Assembly: GCA_026826555.1 (NCBI GenBank)
Contig: JAKSZT010054324.1
Location: forward strand, 6,547,063 to 6,611,062
Origin: Tolypeutes matacus
Taxonomy: Eukaryota > Chordata > Mammalia > Cingulata > Chlamyphoridae
Length of the DNA: 64,000 bases
Direction: 5' to 3'
Positions 23,173 through 35,549 of this stretch are shown in pieces. A program made the position numbers and the translations under genes. The notes beneath the pieces are model-generated. The model searched no databases. It was not told where the DNA came from and saw nothing but the letters and a program-made list of their open reading frames with translations. The stretch's first letter is position 1; each line of letters starts with the position of its first letter.

Positions 23173-25435
23173 TTCAGGATAATGCCAACAGCACTTATGC
23201 CTGTCTGCTAGAAAAATGGAAATATTCACCATCCTTCACCCATCCTATAAGCTTGATTTAAAGATAGGGGAATAAGATATGATCCAGCAAATCAAGCAGA
23301 CATAACTCTGAGTGCTGTTTTCTAATTGACCAGAGTACATATACCCATGAACCCCATCAGCTTTCAATATGCTAATCTTGGGAATTCTTGTAAAATGACT
23401 GAATTTTATTTGCATCATAAAATTATCTCTTTGTATTCTAAAAGCAAGTGCTTCCTGGATTCCCACTTCTAAGGTCTATCTTATACTTTGGCTATATATA
23501 CCCCTGCCCCAAGTAAATTCATCAAATTCTTTAAGAATGGTGTATTGGACTGCCCACAATCTCCTGGGAGTCATCACTTTGACGAGGGAGTTTCCTTAGC
23601 CCTGGCCTCAGCAGTACAGTCTATCACTTTCCCATCAGCTTCATGATTGATTTGCCAGGACACTTCATTCCTGAACTCACCTCCATTATGGCAACATGAT
23701 CCTGAATATCTGGGTCAGGAATTAAATGGGGCACAGTAGGGATGCTTGTTTCTGTCCCATGATATCTGTGGCCTTAGTTGGGAAAAGTCAAGCTGTTGGG
23801 ATTGATTCATAAAAACTCATGACTATAACTATCTGGAGTCTTCTTCACTCACATGTTTGGGCCTGGGTGGGGGGGGGCGGGAGGGGGATTAACTACTACT
23901 GTCAATTAGAGTTCTATTCCTGGCCTTTCCAAGTGACTAGGATTTCCTCACACCATGGCAGTCATAGGGTAGCCAAACTTCCTACATGATGCTCAGGTCT
24001 GTAAGAGTTAGTGTTTCAGTAGAGCAAGGCAGAAGCTGCAGATCTTTTATAACCAAGACTCAAAAGTCACAGAGTATCACGACCACTGAATTCTATTGTT
24101 CAAAGCAGCCAGAAGCCCACCTCAATTCCAAGAAAGAACCTAACTCTTGAGGAGAGGAGCACAGAGCATTTGCAGTGATGTTTTAAAAATCCCACAAAGG
24201 CTATATTAATGGACGAAGAAGAAAGGAAAGAAATTCCATATGATGAGTACAGAATGAACAAATCACAGGGCCTGGGGAGGTGGTCATGTTGTTTTATATG
24301 TCTTGCTGCACTACCATGTCCTCATCCCCAATGATCGCTGCGCCAATCTGGAAACATTCATCAACTTTACTAGGAAGGAAGCAACTATTTTGTATTAGAG
24401 AATCCTACTTCCCAAGACCATTTATGAGCTCCAGAAGGGGAAATTTCACTGAAGCTTGGCCAGTTCCTATCTCACTCAAGATCAAGTGGTGTGCTGAAGC
24501 TATCTTGGGGTGGTTGAAACTGGCTTGTGAGAATGGATTGTATGCATCTTTTCATAACTCCATGTTCAGTGATGCCACATTGGTAGCTTGAAATTGACCT
24601 TGGTGGTAGTTTCTACACATGGAAATTGGTAATTGCCACAAAATAGGGCTTTTATTCACTACCTCACCACTGCCAAGATCCATCTCTCTCTAGGTGATTG
24701 ACGTTACAGCAAGAAAAACCTGAGGTTATTGACACCCAACTACCATATTGACTGAGCAGCAGAAAAAAAACTATCTGCAGCATGTGAGAGAAGAGAAATC
24801 AAAGAGATGCTCAAAGATAAACATAGATAAGAATCTGAACAATATATCCAAAAATACTGGAAGAAGGATAGTATCACTGACAGAAAGGGGACAAAGAGAG
24901 AATTCCAGTTTAATGGCCCTGGCTAGCAACTCTTTCATCTCACTATAATATTTCTTCCAGTAAAAGATGAAATTGACAATACTGAAAACTGCTGGCAGAA
25001 TAGAGAAAATTATGAAATGCCATTAAATATAAGAACCAAAGAGCTAATTTTATTTTGGCCATTTTCTACCCAGCATCTATCATTACCTGACAATCATGTA
25101 ATTCACGTATTTGTTCATTTTATTCATGTCATCCCTTTAGAATGGGGGCAGAAGCTTTGTCAGGCTTATTCAGGACCTAGACCATACCTAGAACATTATA
25201 GATGTACAATAAATATTAGTGTAATAAATAAGTAAGCACAAAATATAAAGTTTCTTACATGGATGATGGAGTAAATGTTCTATCTAACAGGTCAGTGACT
25301 ACAAGGTGGAGAAAGTTTGGTCATAGATAAAGGATTCAATATTAATCCCCCTTATTTTAAGATATAGACAGGATAAGCCTTGGTGGGGACATGCAAAAGA
25401 CAGCTCTGTGGGCTACACTTTCCAGGGAGTACTCA
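23173..25435. other. intergenic, unassigned, with a G-rich tract
   Basis: A G-rich tract (GGGTGGGGGGGGGCGGGAGG-like) sits at about 23866-23888. A 103-residue frame at 24280-24591 lies in a GC-richer block (24240-24610) that may be an old DNA transposon or LTR, but I recognise no protein family in it. The end of this stretch (about 25150-25230) resembles an L2-type 3' end. Confidence 0.35.
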
Positions 25436-25439
25436 GATT

Positions 25440-25840
25440 TAGTATTATGTGTTGAATTTTGTCCCCTCAAAAGATATGCTTATAGTCTCACAAATATGAC
25501 CCTATTTAGAAATAGGTCTTTGAAAATGTTGGTAGTTAAGGTGGTTATGGTGTACTCTAATCCAATATGACTGGTGTTCTTTTTAAGAAGAGGAAATTGG
25601 ACACAGAGAGAAACAGAATAAAGGTGGCCACATGACTGGAGACAGAGATTGAGTTATGCCACAAGCATAAGAACACAAGGGATTGCTGAAAATCACTGCC
25701 AGGGCCCTACAAACTTGGCCCTGCCAACCCTTGAAATTGGATTTCTACTAGCCTCCAGAACTGGGAGACAATAAATTTGTGCTGTTTTAAGCTACCCAGT
25801 TTGTGATACTTTATTATGGTGGCCCTGAGAAACTAAGGAA
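25440..25840 (+). mobile_element. MLT1-type MaLR LTR
   Basis: GTTGAATTTTGTCCCCTCAA near the 5' end and TCTAATCCAATATGACTGGT identify MLT1. The 3' end carries GCCTCCAGAACTGGGAGACA, an AATAAA signal, CTACCCAGTTTGTGATACTT and GCCCTGAGAAACTAA. It ends next to the L1 that follows. Confidence 0.7.
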
Positions 25841-26369
25841 GATGGACACATATATCTGTAGCATAGGTGATAGTGGTTGGCTTCCTCCCTGCCAGCTGTT
25901 TTCAAGGGAAAATGGAGGGGGAGTCAGGGACTTTTCTTCAGTGAATTTGGCAGCAGAGCCTTCTTTGAATCTTGTTCTGGAGATTCAGCACAGCAACACA
26001 GGAAACTCAGACTGAAACACCCCTAGTGGCTAGTCTGGAAATTGCATGGACAAAAACTATTCTCTGTTCTATTTGTATTCTAAGCCATGGGAGAAAATGA
26101 CCCACTAGTGAGTCCCTGGCCCAATTTTGATAACTTAAGCCAGACAATTGTAAAGACTTAGAATAAGTTGAACCAAATATTAAAGAAGAGCTATGAAAAA
26201 AAATAGCCAAGAGAGAGAAATTGGCTGTCAGAGTAAATTCACCAATATATTCAGATGCCTAGACATCAGCAAAATATTACAAGCCATATTAGGAAACAGG
26301 AAGAGATGGCCCAACCAAAAGAACTAACCAATTATCCTGAAGAGATACAGGATTTAAGACAACTAATCA

Positions 26370-27000
26370 GTGATTGTATTGGTCAGCCAAAGGGTACTGA
26401 TACAAAACACTAGAAATCAGTTGGTTTTTATAAAGAGTATTTATTTGTGGTAGAAACTTACGGTTATCAGACCATAAAGCATAAATTACTTCCCTCACCA
26501 AAGTCTATTGCCATGTGTTGGAACAAGATGGCTGCCAACATCTGCCAAGAGTTCAGGCTCCCTGGGTTCCTCTCTTCTCAGGGCTTGTTTTTCTCTGGGC
26601 TCAGCTTCCCTGCTCTCTCCACAAGGCCAGCTGTCGACTATCAGGTGAACAGCTGATCTCTCTTCCTGGTGCCTCTGCCATGTCTGTGGAGCTGTCTCTA
26701 TTCCTCTGTATTTTTCTCCTGTGTGTTTACTTCCCAGGCTCCACCTCAAAACTCAGCATCAAAACTCCAACTCTCTTCTCTGTGGTGCAGTTTCTCTGTG
26801 AGTCCCTGCCCACCAAAGGGATGGGAACTCAACATGCTACTGACATGGCCCAATCAAAGACTTAATCATTATTTAATAAAGTAAAATAAAACCTCTGAAT
26901 CCAATACATTCTAATATGCCCAGAGGAAAAGACCAGTTTGCAAACATAATTCAATATTTCTTTTTGAAACTCATCAATAATATCAAACTGCTACAGTGAT
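26370..27000 (-). mobile_element. solo LTR, ERVL/MaLR type, nested in L1
   Basis: The element is 26375-26995, flanked by a perfect 5-base duplication GTGAT (26370-26374 and 26996-27000). Minus-strand termini are TGTAGCAGTTTG and CCAATACA. An AATAAA signal lies in the reverse of TATTTATTTGTGG. It is a diverged copy of 16401-17057. L1 ORF1-type sequence continues directly on both sides. The frames at 26447-26884 on both strands are inside the LTR. Confidence 0.85.
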
Positions 27001-29536
27001 AATCACACAACTCTCCTAAATTCTCAAAGAATTTAAAGAAAATATGACTAACGAAATAAAGAATATCAAGAAGACACTGTGTGAGCATAAAGAAAAATTC
27101 AAAAGCCTGCAAAGAAAAATAACAGACCTTATGGGAATGAAAGTCACGATAGATGGGATTAAAAATACATTAGCAGCACATAAAAGCAGATTTGAATTGA
27201 TCGAACACAATTAGTGATTTCAAAGAAAGAACATCTAAACTGGAAAAGACAGGAGAACAAAAAGAGAAGAAAATGGAAATATGGAACAGAGCCTCAGGGA
27301 ATTGAATGACAATATGAAACACACAAACACACATTATTGGTGTCCCAGAAAAAGAAGAGAATGAAAAAGGGGCTGAAAGAATATTTGAGTAAATAATGAC
27401 TGAAAACTTCCCAACATGTATATTTGCTGATATCTAGAATCTCCTGAAAATTCCATACCAAACTACTAGAACTAATAGATGAGTTCTGCAAAGTGTGGGG
27501 GGATACAAGATTAATATGCAAAAATCAATAGCATTCTATACACTACTGTTGTGCAATCTGTGGAGGAAATCAGAAAAAAAATTCCCTTTATAATAAGAAC
27601 TAAAACAATCAAATATTTAGGAATAACTAGAAAACATTGCTAAAATAAACCAAGAAGACTTAAATAAATGGAAGAACATTCCATGTTCATGGATTAGAAG
27701 AATAAATATCATTAAGATGTCAATTCTACCCAAATTGATTTACAGATTCAATGCAATCCCCAGAAAATTCCCAACACCTTTTTTTGCAGAAGTGGAAAAA
27801 AAAATAATCAAATTTATTTGAAGGGCAAGTGTCCCCAAATAGCCAAAAAGATCTTTTAAAAGAATGAAGTTGGAGGATACTCACTTCCAGACATTAAAGT
27901 ATATTATTTAGCTACAGTGGTTAGAAAAAAAAAAAAAAAAAAACCAGCATGGTACTGGCATAAAGACGGACACACTGACCAGTGGAACCAAATTGAGAAC
28001 TCAGAAATAGATCTTCACATCTACGGTCAAGTGATCTTTGAAAAGGTGATCAAGCCCTCCCAGGTGGGCCAGAGCAGTCAATTTAACAAATATTGCTGGG
28101 AGAACTGGATAGCCATATCCAAAGAAAAAAAGAAGACCCCAATCTTACACCATATACAAAAATTAACTCTAATTGGATCAGGGACCCAAATATAAAAGTG
28201 ACAACCATAAAACTCCTGGAAGAAAATTAGGAAAACATCTTCAAGATCTTGTGGTAGGTAGTAGTTTCTTAAATCTTACACCCAAAGCACAAACAACAGA
28301 AGAAAAAAATAGATAAAAGATATCTCCTCAAAATTAAACACTTTTGCACCTCAAAGGACTTTTCAAAAGGGTGAAAAGGCAGCCAACTCAGGGGAAGAAA
28401 ATATTTGGCGATCACATATCCAAAAGGGTTTAATATCCATGATATCCATGATATACAAAGAGATCATACAATTCAACAATAAAAGATAAACTACCCCATT
28501 AAATTGTCCAAAGAAGAAATACAAATGGCAAGGAAACACATGAAAAAATGTTCAACATCACTAGCAATTAGGGAAATGCAAATCTAAACTACAATGTGAT
28601 ATCATTTCGCACCTATTAGACTGTCCACTATTGAAAAGTCAGAAAACTGTAAATGTTGGAGAGGATGTGGAGATACAGGAAAGCTTATTCACTGTTGGTG
28701 AGAGTATAGAATGGTACAGCCACAGTGGAGGACTGATTGGCAGTTCCTAAGGAAGCTGAATATAGACTTGCCTTGTAACCCGGCAATACCATTACTGGAT
28801 ATATATCCAGAAGAACAGAGAGCAGAGACACGAACAGACATCTGCACACCGATGTTCAGAGCAGCATTATTCACGATTGTCAAAAGTTGGAAATAACCCA
28901 GGTGTCTATCAACTGATGAATGGATAAACAAATTGTGGTGTATACACACAATGGAATATTATGCAGCAAATAAGAAGAAATGAAGTCATGAGGCATATGA
29001 CAACATAGATGAAACTGTAGGACATTAGGTTGAGTGAAGCAAGCCAGAAACAAAAGGACAAATACTGTATGATTACGCTATTATGAACTAAATATATTGT
29101 GTAAACTCATGGAGTTAATAATTAGACTATTGGTCACCAGAAAATAAAAACAAGTTAGAGAATAGAAAGCTGAGGTTTAATCTGTGCAGAACTGGTCAAA
29201 AGATTGTTTGTAAATCTTTGGAAATGAATAGAAATGATGAAAGCATATCATGGTGTTTGTAACTAGTAGTGCTATTATATGGGTAGGACAGTGGTTGAAA
29301 GTGAAAGTCTAAAGCCATGTATATTGCTAGAATGAAAAGCTAAAAAGTGTAACATCGTACTGTATATGACAGTAAAACCTCAAGTAAAACATAAATATGG
29401 GTGATATTGCATATATAAAACTGTTTTTGCAAAATATAAACACAAATATACTAGAAAAAAAGGAAAAAGAATAGCAGCTATGTACGGTATGGGAAGCATA
29501 GAGAAACTGAGAGGTGATGAGTTTTGTTTGTTTGTT

Positions 29537-29552
29537 TATTATTATTATTATT
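29537..29552. repeat. (ATT)n microsatellite in the L1 3' UTR
   Basis: Five ATT units after GTTTGTTTGTTT. Confidence 0.8.
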
Positions 29553-29690
29553 GGAATAATGAACGTCCTCTAAGAATGATTGAGTGATAAATGTGCAAAT
29601 ATGTGATTACACCGATTAACAATGATTGTACACGTTGGATGGATTTATGCTTTATTAATATGTACCAATAAAATTGTTTTGCTAAAAAAA

Positions 29691-30639
29691 AATTAGGGGA
29701 AACCAAGCCCTAAAATTCCCTTTCCCTTTCCCATGCTCAGTAGGTTAAATCAGAATGAATGAACACTTACCATAGTCAAGGTAACTTCCTAGGCAGTTTC
29801 ACATATGATCTCATTCGATCCTCACAATAAGTACAAGAGGTAGTTGATTAAAAATCATATCAAAAGAGCAATATCCATTGATATATTTTATTGGGAGTTG
29901 ATAGCAGAGACCCAGGTACCCTGAACTAAAGTTTGGTCCATGAGAAGCTACCCCTGCCTCTGGGGGAAACATAAGCATACAGCAAAGTGAACAACAAAAG
30001 AATATGTTTCTTTCTAGCTGAACTTTGGATCTAGGATGATTCCTGGGGCAATCTAAACTAGACCATGTGGGAATATCCTTTTTGCCTAAACTAGATTCAG
30101 AGAAAGAAAGTCAGAAGGATAGTAACCCCATATGTCTGGATCATAACTGACTTTATTCTCCCCAGTTTTTTGGGAGCTGTATCAGACCCCTTACCTAATA
30201 TTTAGAAGGGCATGGGGAAAAAAATACAAAGAGAGATAAAGACTGCCAGGCTTCAGCCCAGGAGGAATCAAGTACTTCTCTGGCTAACCTCTCCAGCCTC
30301 AAGGAGGTAAGAAGAGCATCAAAAGAGAGGGGAATAACTGAGCCATCTTTAAGAAAGACAGGCTTACTACCTCTAGCCTCACAAAAAAAGAGCTTTAGAA
30401 AAGTGCCACTCCCATATGAGCTGAATTTTAACTCCTTCTATTAGCATGGAGGCAAATAAAATTATTTTAAAGTTATTTCATCAAAATTTTCTGGATTGTT
30501 TTTATTTTTAAGACAGGCAACATCAATGTTGAATTGCTAAAATTAAGAAAAGGACATGTATTAATTCATTAGAAGGATATTGTGGTTTTATACATAGTCA
30601 AGACCTAACAGGGGTGATTTTTCCAGTGCCCTCACATCA
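29691..30639. other. intergenic with a possible MIR
   Basis: GTTTCACATATGATCTCATT and CGATCCTCACAATAAGTAC at about 29760-29845 suggest a reversed MIR. The remainder is unassigned. Confidence 0.35.
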
Positions 30640-30860
30640 CGCAAAGCCCTTCATGGTCTAACTTTCCCATATTTACACTTTAACATTTTCCCCCAAATAC
30701 ATGGAATTCTTTATAGCCCTCCAAATGCTCATGCTGTATTTCTTCCTCTTCGTCTAGAATTCCTTTCCCTATTTTTTCTGCCTTTCCTAATTCCTCTTCA
30801 TCTTTCAATCATCAAAACATAGATTGTGTCACTCTTTCAAAAAGTGTGACACTTTGCTTC
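30640..30860 (+). repeat. L2 3' fragment
   Basis: AAAGCCCTTCATGGTCTAAC, ATGCTCATGCTGTATTTCTT and TAGAATTCCTTTCCCTAT are in the order of an L2 3' region. Confidence 0.5.
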
Positions 30861-30939
30861 TTGCTTCAATGTTCTTTCTTTTGTTCAGTATCATCATACG
30901 TATGCCACTGATGTAGCAATAATAAACAATCCCGGCAAT

Positions 30940-31140
30940 AATATTTCATATGTCAGGCATTGTGATGAACACTTTATATGAATCATCTTATTTATTCTTT
31001 ACAATATCTTTGTGTCTCAAATTATTATTGGCATCACTAGAGATGTTAAATGACTGCCCCAAACATATAGTTGTAAGTGATGGAATTTCAATTCCCAGCT
31101 CAGTTGTATCCAACACCAGAGGGTAGACTGTTATCTACTA
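30940..31140 (-). repeat. MIR fragment
   Basis: CATATGTCAGGCATTGTGAT, ACACTTTATATGAATCATCT and a GACTGCCCCAAACATATAG segment match a reversed MIR. Confidence 0.5.
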
Positions 31141-31679
31141 GGCTATATTTTAATTTACCATTCTGTATTCTAATTTTATGTTTATTTTTTCATCTGTCTC
31201 TTATAAATTATACTCAACTTGAATGCATGAACTATATATTTGATATTTGGGTTCCCAACACCTTGCAAATTACCTTGCCCAATAGATGGGCATGGAAATA
31301 TATGAAATGAAAGAATAGATAAATAAATCATACTCTATTTCTTGAGATACTGATTGCTTCAATCCATTCTTGAATGCCAAAGGGAAGTGAGGGGGACAAA
31401 TGAAAAACAACTTAAGTAAAGCCTGAAAGGCACAATCTTAACACCCTAACATAAAAGATCAGCATTTAGAATTTTCTTTGTGCCCATCACTCTATAATTA
31501 TATGCTGGCACACTGGTACCTTTAAGCAGCCAAAACATTGAACTTATACTCACATAGTCTTCACCCTTATTCTTCCCCATCCTCCATTCTCAACTTTTTA
31601 AAGAAATGGTTGTTCAAGATCTAAAAATACATTACCACACCTAGTGGGATGAGAAGAAGAGGAGGAGTTATTGCTGTAT

Positions 31680-31860
31680 GTTATGTAATGTTCCAGTTAA
31701 GTTAGGTAATATCATCATCATAATCCTCTCCATTTTACAGATTAGTATAATGAGGCATAAATATTATAAATAATTTGCCCATATCCATAGAGCTAACAAA
31801 TTTCGGACTCAAGAGTTGAACACAGGCCTTCTGGTTCTAGAGATCAGTTTCTTGATTAAG
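31680..31860 (-). repeat. MIR fragment
   Basis: CTCCATTTTACAGATTAGTA, AATGAGGCATAAATAT and ATTTGCCCATATCCATAGAG are a clear reversed MIR core. Confidence 0.65.
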
Positions 31861-31989
31861 TATAACCTAATTATACTGCCTTTAAACCTTCCTGTACAAA
31901 CTTGCTCTTCCTTCAGTAGTATCCCCATCTCTGTGAATGGGCCTTTACTGGAAACTTATCATAGGGTACAATGAGAAACAGCTTCATAT

Positions 31990-32870
31990 TTCTTCTACCC
32001 CTTCCATCTCGATTGCCAGTTCAAACTGTAAAGTTAGTTTTTCCCTTGCTCCTCTGGAAAAATCTTCAGTGGGCCCCATATCTTATCTGCTAACTCAAGA
32101 CACAGAAACAATATCATTTTACTTATTAAAATTAACCAAGGACCATATAATAGTATAAAATCCAAAATCCATTCATCCACACACAGGACCTGCCATAACC
32201 CTCATACAGTTTAACATGTCTTTCACTTTGACTATTTCTCAATAGCTTACGGTTTTTGCTACATACACCCTGAGTCCCATAATTGTTTTCTAAACTGATT
32301 CTTGAGTAATCTTTTTCAAAACACATATCGAATCATAACTGCAGGTTCAACTATTTCAGTGGGTTCTCCCTGCTATTAGGCCAAAGACCAAAATATTTAA
32401 CCTTCCCTGTTGGACCTGGCATGGACCTTCCCTCTTTCTACAAGTACATAACATTACTTTCTGTCTTTATTTAATCAAACTTCTTTTTGTTCCTTGAATT
32501 TAGTTCCTTGAACTAATTATACTCTTTCTTTAGGGCCTTTGCACATGCTTTCTCCTCCATGTGGAATGTTCTCTCAAAGTTCTTGCCTTAGTTAACGCCT
32601 GTCATCTTTTAGGTCTCAGCTCAAATTTATTTCTATCATGAGAAAACTCCCTTGAGTGCCCAAGATAATCCATGCTCCTGTGCTCTCCTAATACCCTGTT
32701 TCTATTCTATTGGGCCTTTATTTCAGTTTTAATCATTCATTCCCTTGTCTAATTAGACTGTGAGATTTGTCTGTTTTGCTCACTGATGTAGACCCAGCAA
32801 CTAGCTCATTGCCTGTCCTATTATAGAGACTATTTATGTTAATTCAGTAAATGAATTAACTGTGGTAATA
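31990..32870 (+). repeat. L2 3' region
   Basis: TTTAGGGCCTTTGCACATGC, TCCATGTGGAATGTTCTCTC, AGGTCTCAGCTCAAATTTAT and CCCAGCAACTAGCTCATTGC are successive L2 3' landmarks. The left boundary is uncertain. The frames at 31937-32326 fall at its edge and have no support. Confidence 0.65.
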
Positions 32871-33284
32871 TGCTTTTAAAGCTGTAAAGCCTATTAGTAT
32901 GATAATATTCTATTTGAAAAAAAAATACGTCCTTAAAATGGTCCTAGTATGCATTACATGTTTCCATAAATATATTCAAATAAAATATACAAGTATATAA
33001 ACTACATATATTTTTTCATGCTTATAAACTTTAATAAAGATGGACTGATTCTTTTAGGCCATAGCATCGCAATAATTCCCACATGAATCAGTCAGTATCC
33101 CAGTTCCATGACCTCAGAACTCACTACCTGTCCCACAAACAGGTTGATTGGATCACTGTAGATGTATCAGCACAAAATCTATTTCCTTAAGTTGAAAAAT
33201 CACTTGTTAGTGTTAAATTGTATCACATTATATAGAACAATAAATAATTTTGCGTCGCCCTGTGAAGAGATAATAGGATGAACA

Positions 33285-33475
33285 GAATAGTGGAAGGAAC
33301 ATGGACCTGAGCTCAGACAGATCTGGAATTGAATCTTGCCTCTGCCATGATCAGCGGTGTGAGCGGAGGCAAACTTCCAAACATTGATAAACCTGATTTT
33401 TTTATCTGCAAAAAGGAGGAGCTATTAGTACCTTATTCACACAATTGAGAAGAATATTAAATGAAATATATGACC
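33285..33475 (+). repeat. MIR
   Basis: The sense-strand MIR order is present: ATAGTGGAAGGAACATGGAC, CTGGAATTGAATCTTGCCTC, then TTTATCTGCAAAAAGGAGG and ATTAAATGAAATATATGACC. Confidence 0.7.
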
Positions 33476-33639
33476 TCACATTATGATTGAGGTTTTCCTT
33501 AATCAATAAACTATACATAGTAGTTTGTATCAACCCTGAATCAACCAACGTTTAGCTGTGACCTTAGCTATGTCTTAAACTCTTAGACTTTCCCCAGTAG
33601 AATAGGTATATGATAGTAACATTCTTAGCTCATGATTTC

Positions 33640-33770
33640 ATTTATTTGCATATCCAATAGACATTTACTGAGCATATTTTATGCATCAAGCACTTTGTTA
33701 GTTGTCTGGGTATACAAAAATAAAATATTATCCCTGCCCTCAGGAAGCTCATAATTTAGTAGGATGATAT
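33640..33770. repeat. ancient MIR/L2-like fragment
   Basis: ATTTACTGAGCATATTTTAT, CAAGCACTTTGTTAGTTGTC and CCCTGCCCTCAGGAAGCTCA form a well known dispersed mammalian sequence. The exact family is unsure. Confidence 0.4.
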
Positions 33771-35398
33771 GGTGAAGATCAATGAGAAAATCAACGGGAA
33801 GCTACAGTATAATTAGTATTATTACTAATTTCAGTAATTATTTCTTCTAGAACAATCCATTGATGTAAAGAACAATGAGCACAAGTATCCTCATTAACCA
33901 CAAATGATAGCAATCTAGCAAACACCAGCAATAAGCTGAAGAGATAGTCATGACTCCTCAAGTCTGTAGATTTCTGTACTAATTGAATTATGACTGTAAA
34001 ATAAGGAACAGAAAATAGAAAACGGAAAATAGCCTTACTTTCACATAGGCATACACATAGACAAATTACTGAGGTCAATCATAAATAATATGATTTCAAA
34101 GAAATATATTTGGCTTAATTTACTGATAATAACAGTAGCCTGGATAATATTTTGAAATTATCACAAGTTGCTATTCTGAAATGTGCTAAGATATCTCCTG
34201 GAAAAACTTCTTTTCTTTCTCCTTGATTTACAGAAATTCAACAAATAGGCAATGAGTCTTAAGGGCAATGTGCTCAGAGCATAGGGTGGGGGGTGGGATG
34301 GCTGGGAGAATACAAGACCATAAAAGGTTTGACAAATAGTGATAGCTCTCTCCTCTTTCTACGTTCCCAAAAGAATTATGGAACTTCAGAATATATACAA
34401 TTTTTGTGTTTAAAATGTAAAAACAGATCATATTGTCTATCTAATGAAAATCAGGTCTCTCTGGGAACCACCCTCAAGGACTTAATACACTAAAAGTTCC
34501 CATATGTGTATTTTAGCCATTCATTGCATGTGCTAGAGAATAGAGTTCTAGTTAAAACACCCTATAATTGGAAACTCTGAAGTACAATCTCAGACTTACT
34601 TTGTTGTATTGTTTTGTGTGTGTATTATATGGAAAGGCTAGCTATACCCAATATGTTAAAGTTTGAATTTGGAACAAACTTATTAAAGCAATTTGTAATG
34701 TTTTTAACTTTGTAAACTTGATCAGGTAGATGTTGTGAATTTTTTGGAGACTTTGCTGATTAAATTAGACTTTACTCATTAACTCTATTATTTTAGTATA
34801 TTTAAAATATTCATTGACCCTTTGATAAACCTTGCTGCCATCTTAAAACCTCATTTCTCAACATGTGTTTGACATTTGGTCTTTTATTACTTAAATACTC
34901 TTACCACCTGTAAAAACCGGGATGACATCAGACATGAGATAATCTGCAGCTATTGCCTCCTCCTCTCCCCTCCCCTGCCTTCTCTCCTCTTCACCGCTCT
35001 TCTCTCTAGTTCAACTAAAATCATAGAAAATGTTCCCTTATAGTTTCTATAATTGAAAGTTAAATGAGTTAATAATCCATATAACTGTTTCAAGAATTAA
35101 AATCAAAATGAAAAATTAATTTTTGAGTGTGTATGCAGCATTTGGTTCTAGCTATTTGAGATGATCAGCTTGTAAAAATCTGATCAACTTCGTAAGAATA
35201 GAGATAGGATAATAATCCATACTGTGAGTCTTTCTCTATTTCTCTTTCTTTCTCTCTCCCTCTTTTCCTCCCTGTCATACTGGCAGAGCAATTTTTAAAA
35301 GAATGATTACAAATTCTTTTTTCCTTTAGCATCTCCATTCTTTGCTACTCAAATGGATGAATTTCATCATTTGCATTACACAAAGGACAAGATTCATC
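33771..35398. other. intergenic, pyrimidine-rich tracts
   Basis: CT-rich runs occur at about 34955-35010 and 35229-35273. No gene was recognised. The frames at 33791-34078 and 34228-34493 have no domain signature. Confidence 0.35.
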
Positions 35399-35549
35399 AA
35401 GAATGCATCAGGGGGGCAGATGTGGCTCAAATGGTTGGGCATCTGTCTGCCATATGGAGGGCCCTGGGTTCGATACCCGGGACCTCCTGGTAAAATAAAA
35501 TAAATAAATAATTAATTAAATAATTTAAAAAAAAAAAAGAATGCATCAG
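35399..35549 (+). mobile_element. DAS-type tRNA-derived SINE monomer with 13-base duplication
   Basis: The body at 35412-35536 has A-box-like TGGCTCAAATGGTTGGGC and B-box-like GGTTCGATACCC, the latter almost a perfect tRNA B box, then a TAAA-rich tail and poly(A). A perfect 13-base repeat, AAGAATGCATCAG, flanks it at 35399-35411 and 35537-35549. It lacks the extra non-tRNA part seen in the copy at 765-954. Confidence 0.92.

Larger units (their letters stand above)
25841..29690 (+). mobile_element. L1, plus strand, internally deleted, split by a solo LTR
   Basis: The 5' region and ORF1 lie at 25841-26369 and 27001-27430. At about 27430-27445 the text jumps from ORF1 coiled-coil DNA straight to ORF2 reverse-transcriptase DNA (GAACTAATAGATGAGTTCTG). 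ORF2 then continues to its C-terminal part: a frame at 28711-28896 starts MVQPQWRTDWQFL and contains PAIPLLDIYP. It matches the C-terminal ORF2 of the L1 at 57053-63260. A 3' UTR of about 650 bases ends at ACCAATAAAATTG and an A tract near 29690. Roughly 2.5 kb of L1 is missing. All frames are broken. Confidence 0.75.

Noticed and set aside
24280..24591. 103-codon plus-strand frame
   Set aside because: The protein has no recognised motif and the surrounding block looks like an old repeat; too little evidence to call a gene.
26447..26884. Three overlapping frames of 69-116 codons
   Set aside because: All lie inside the solo LTR with the GTGAT duplication; the homologous LTR at 16401-17057 gives a related frame by sequence homology only.
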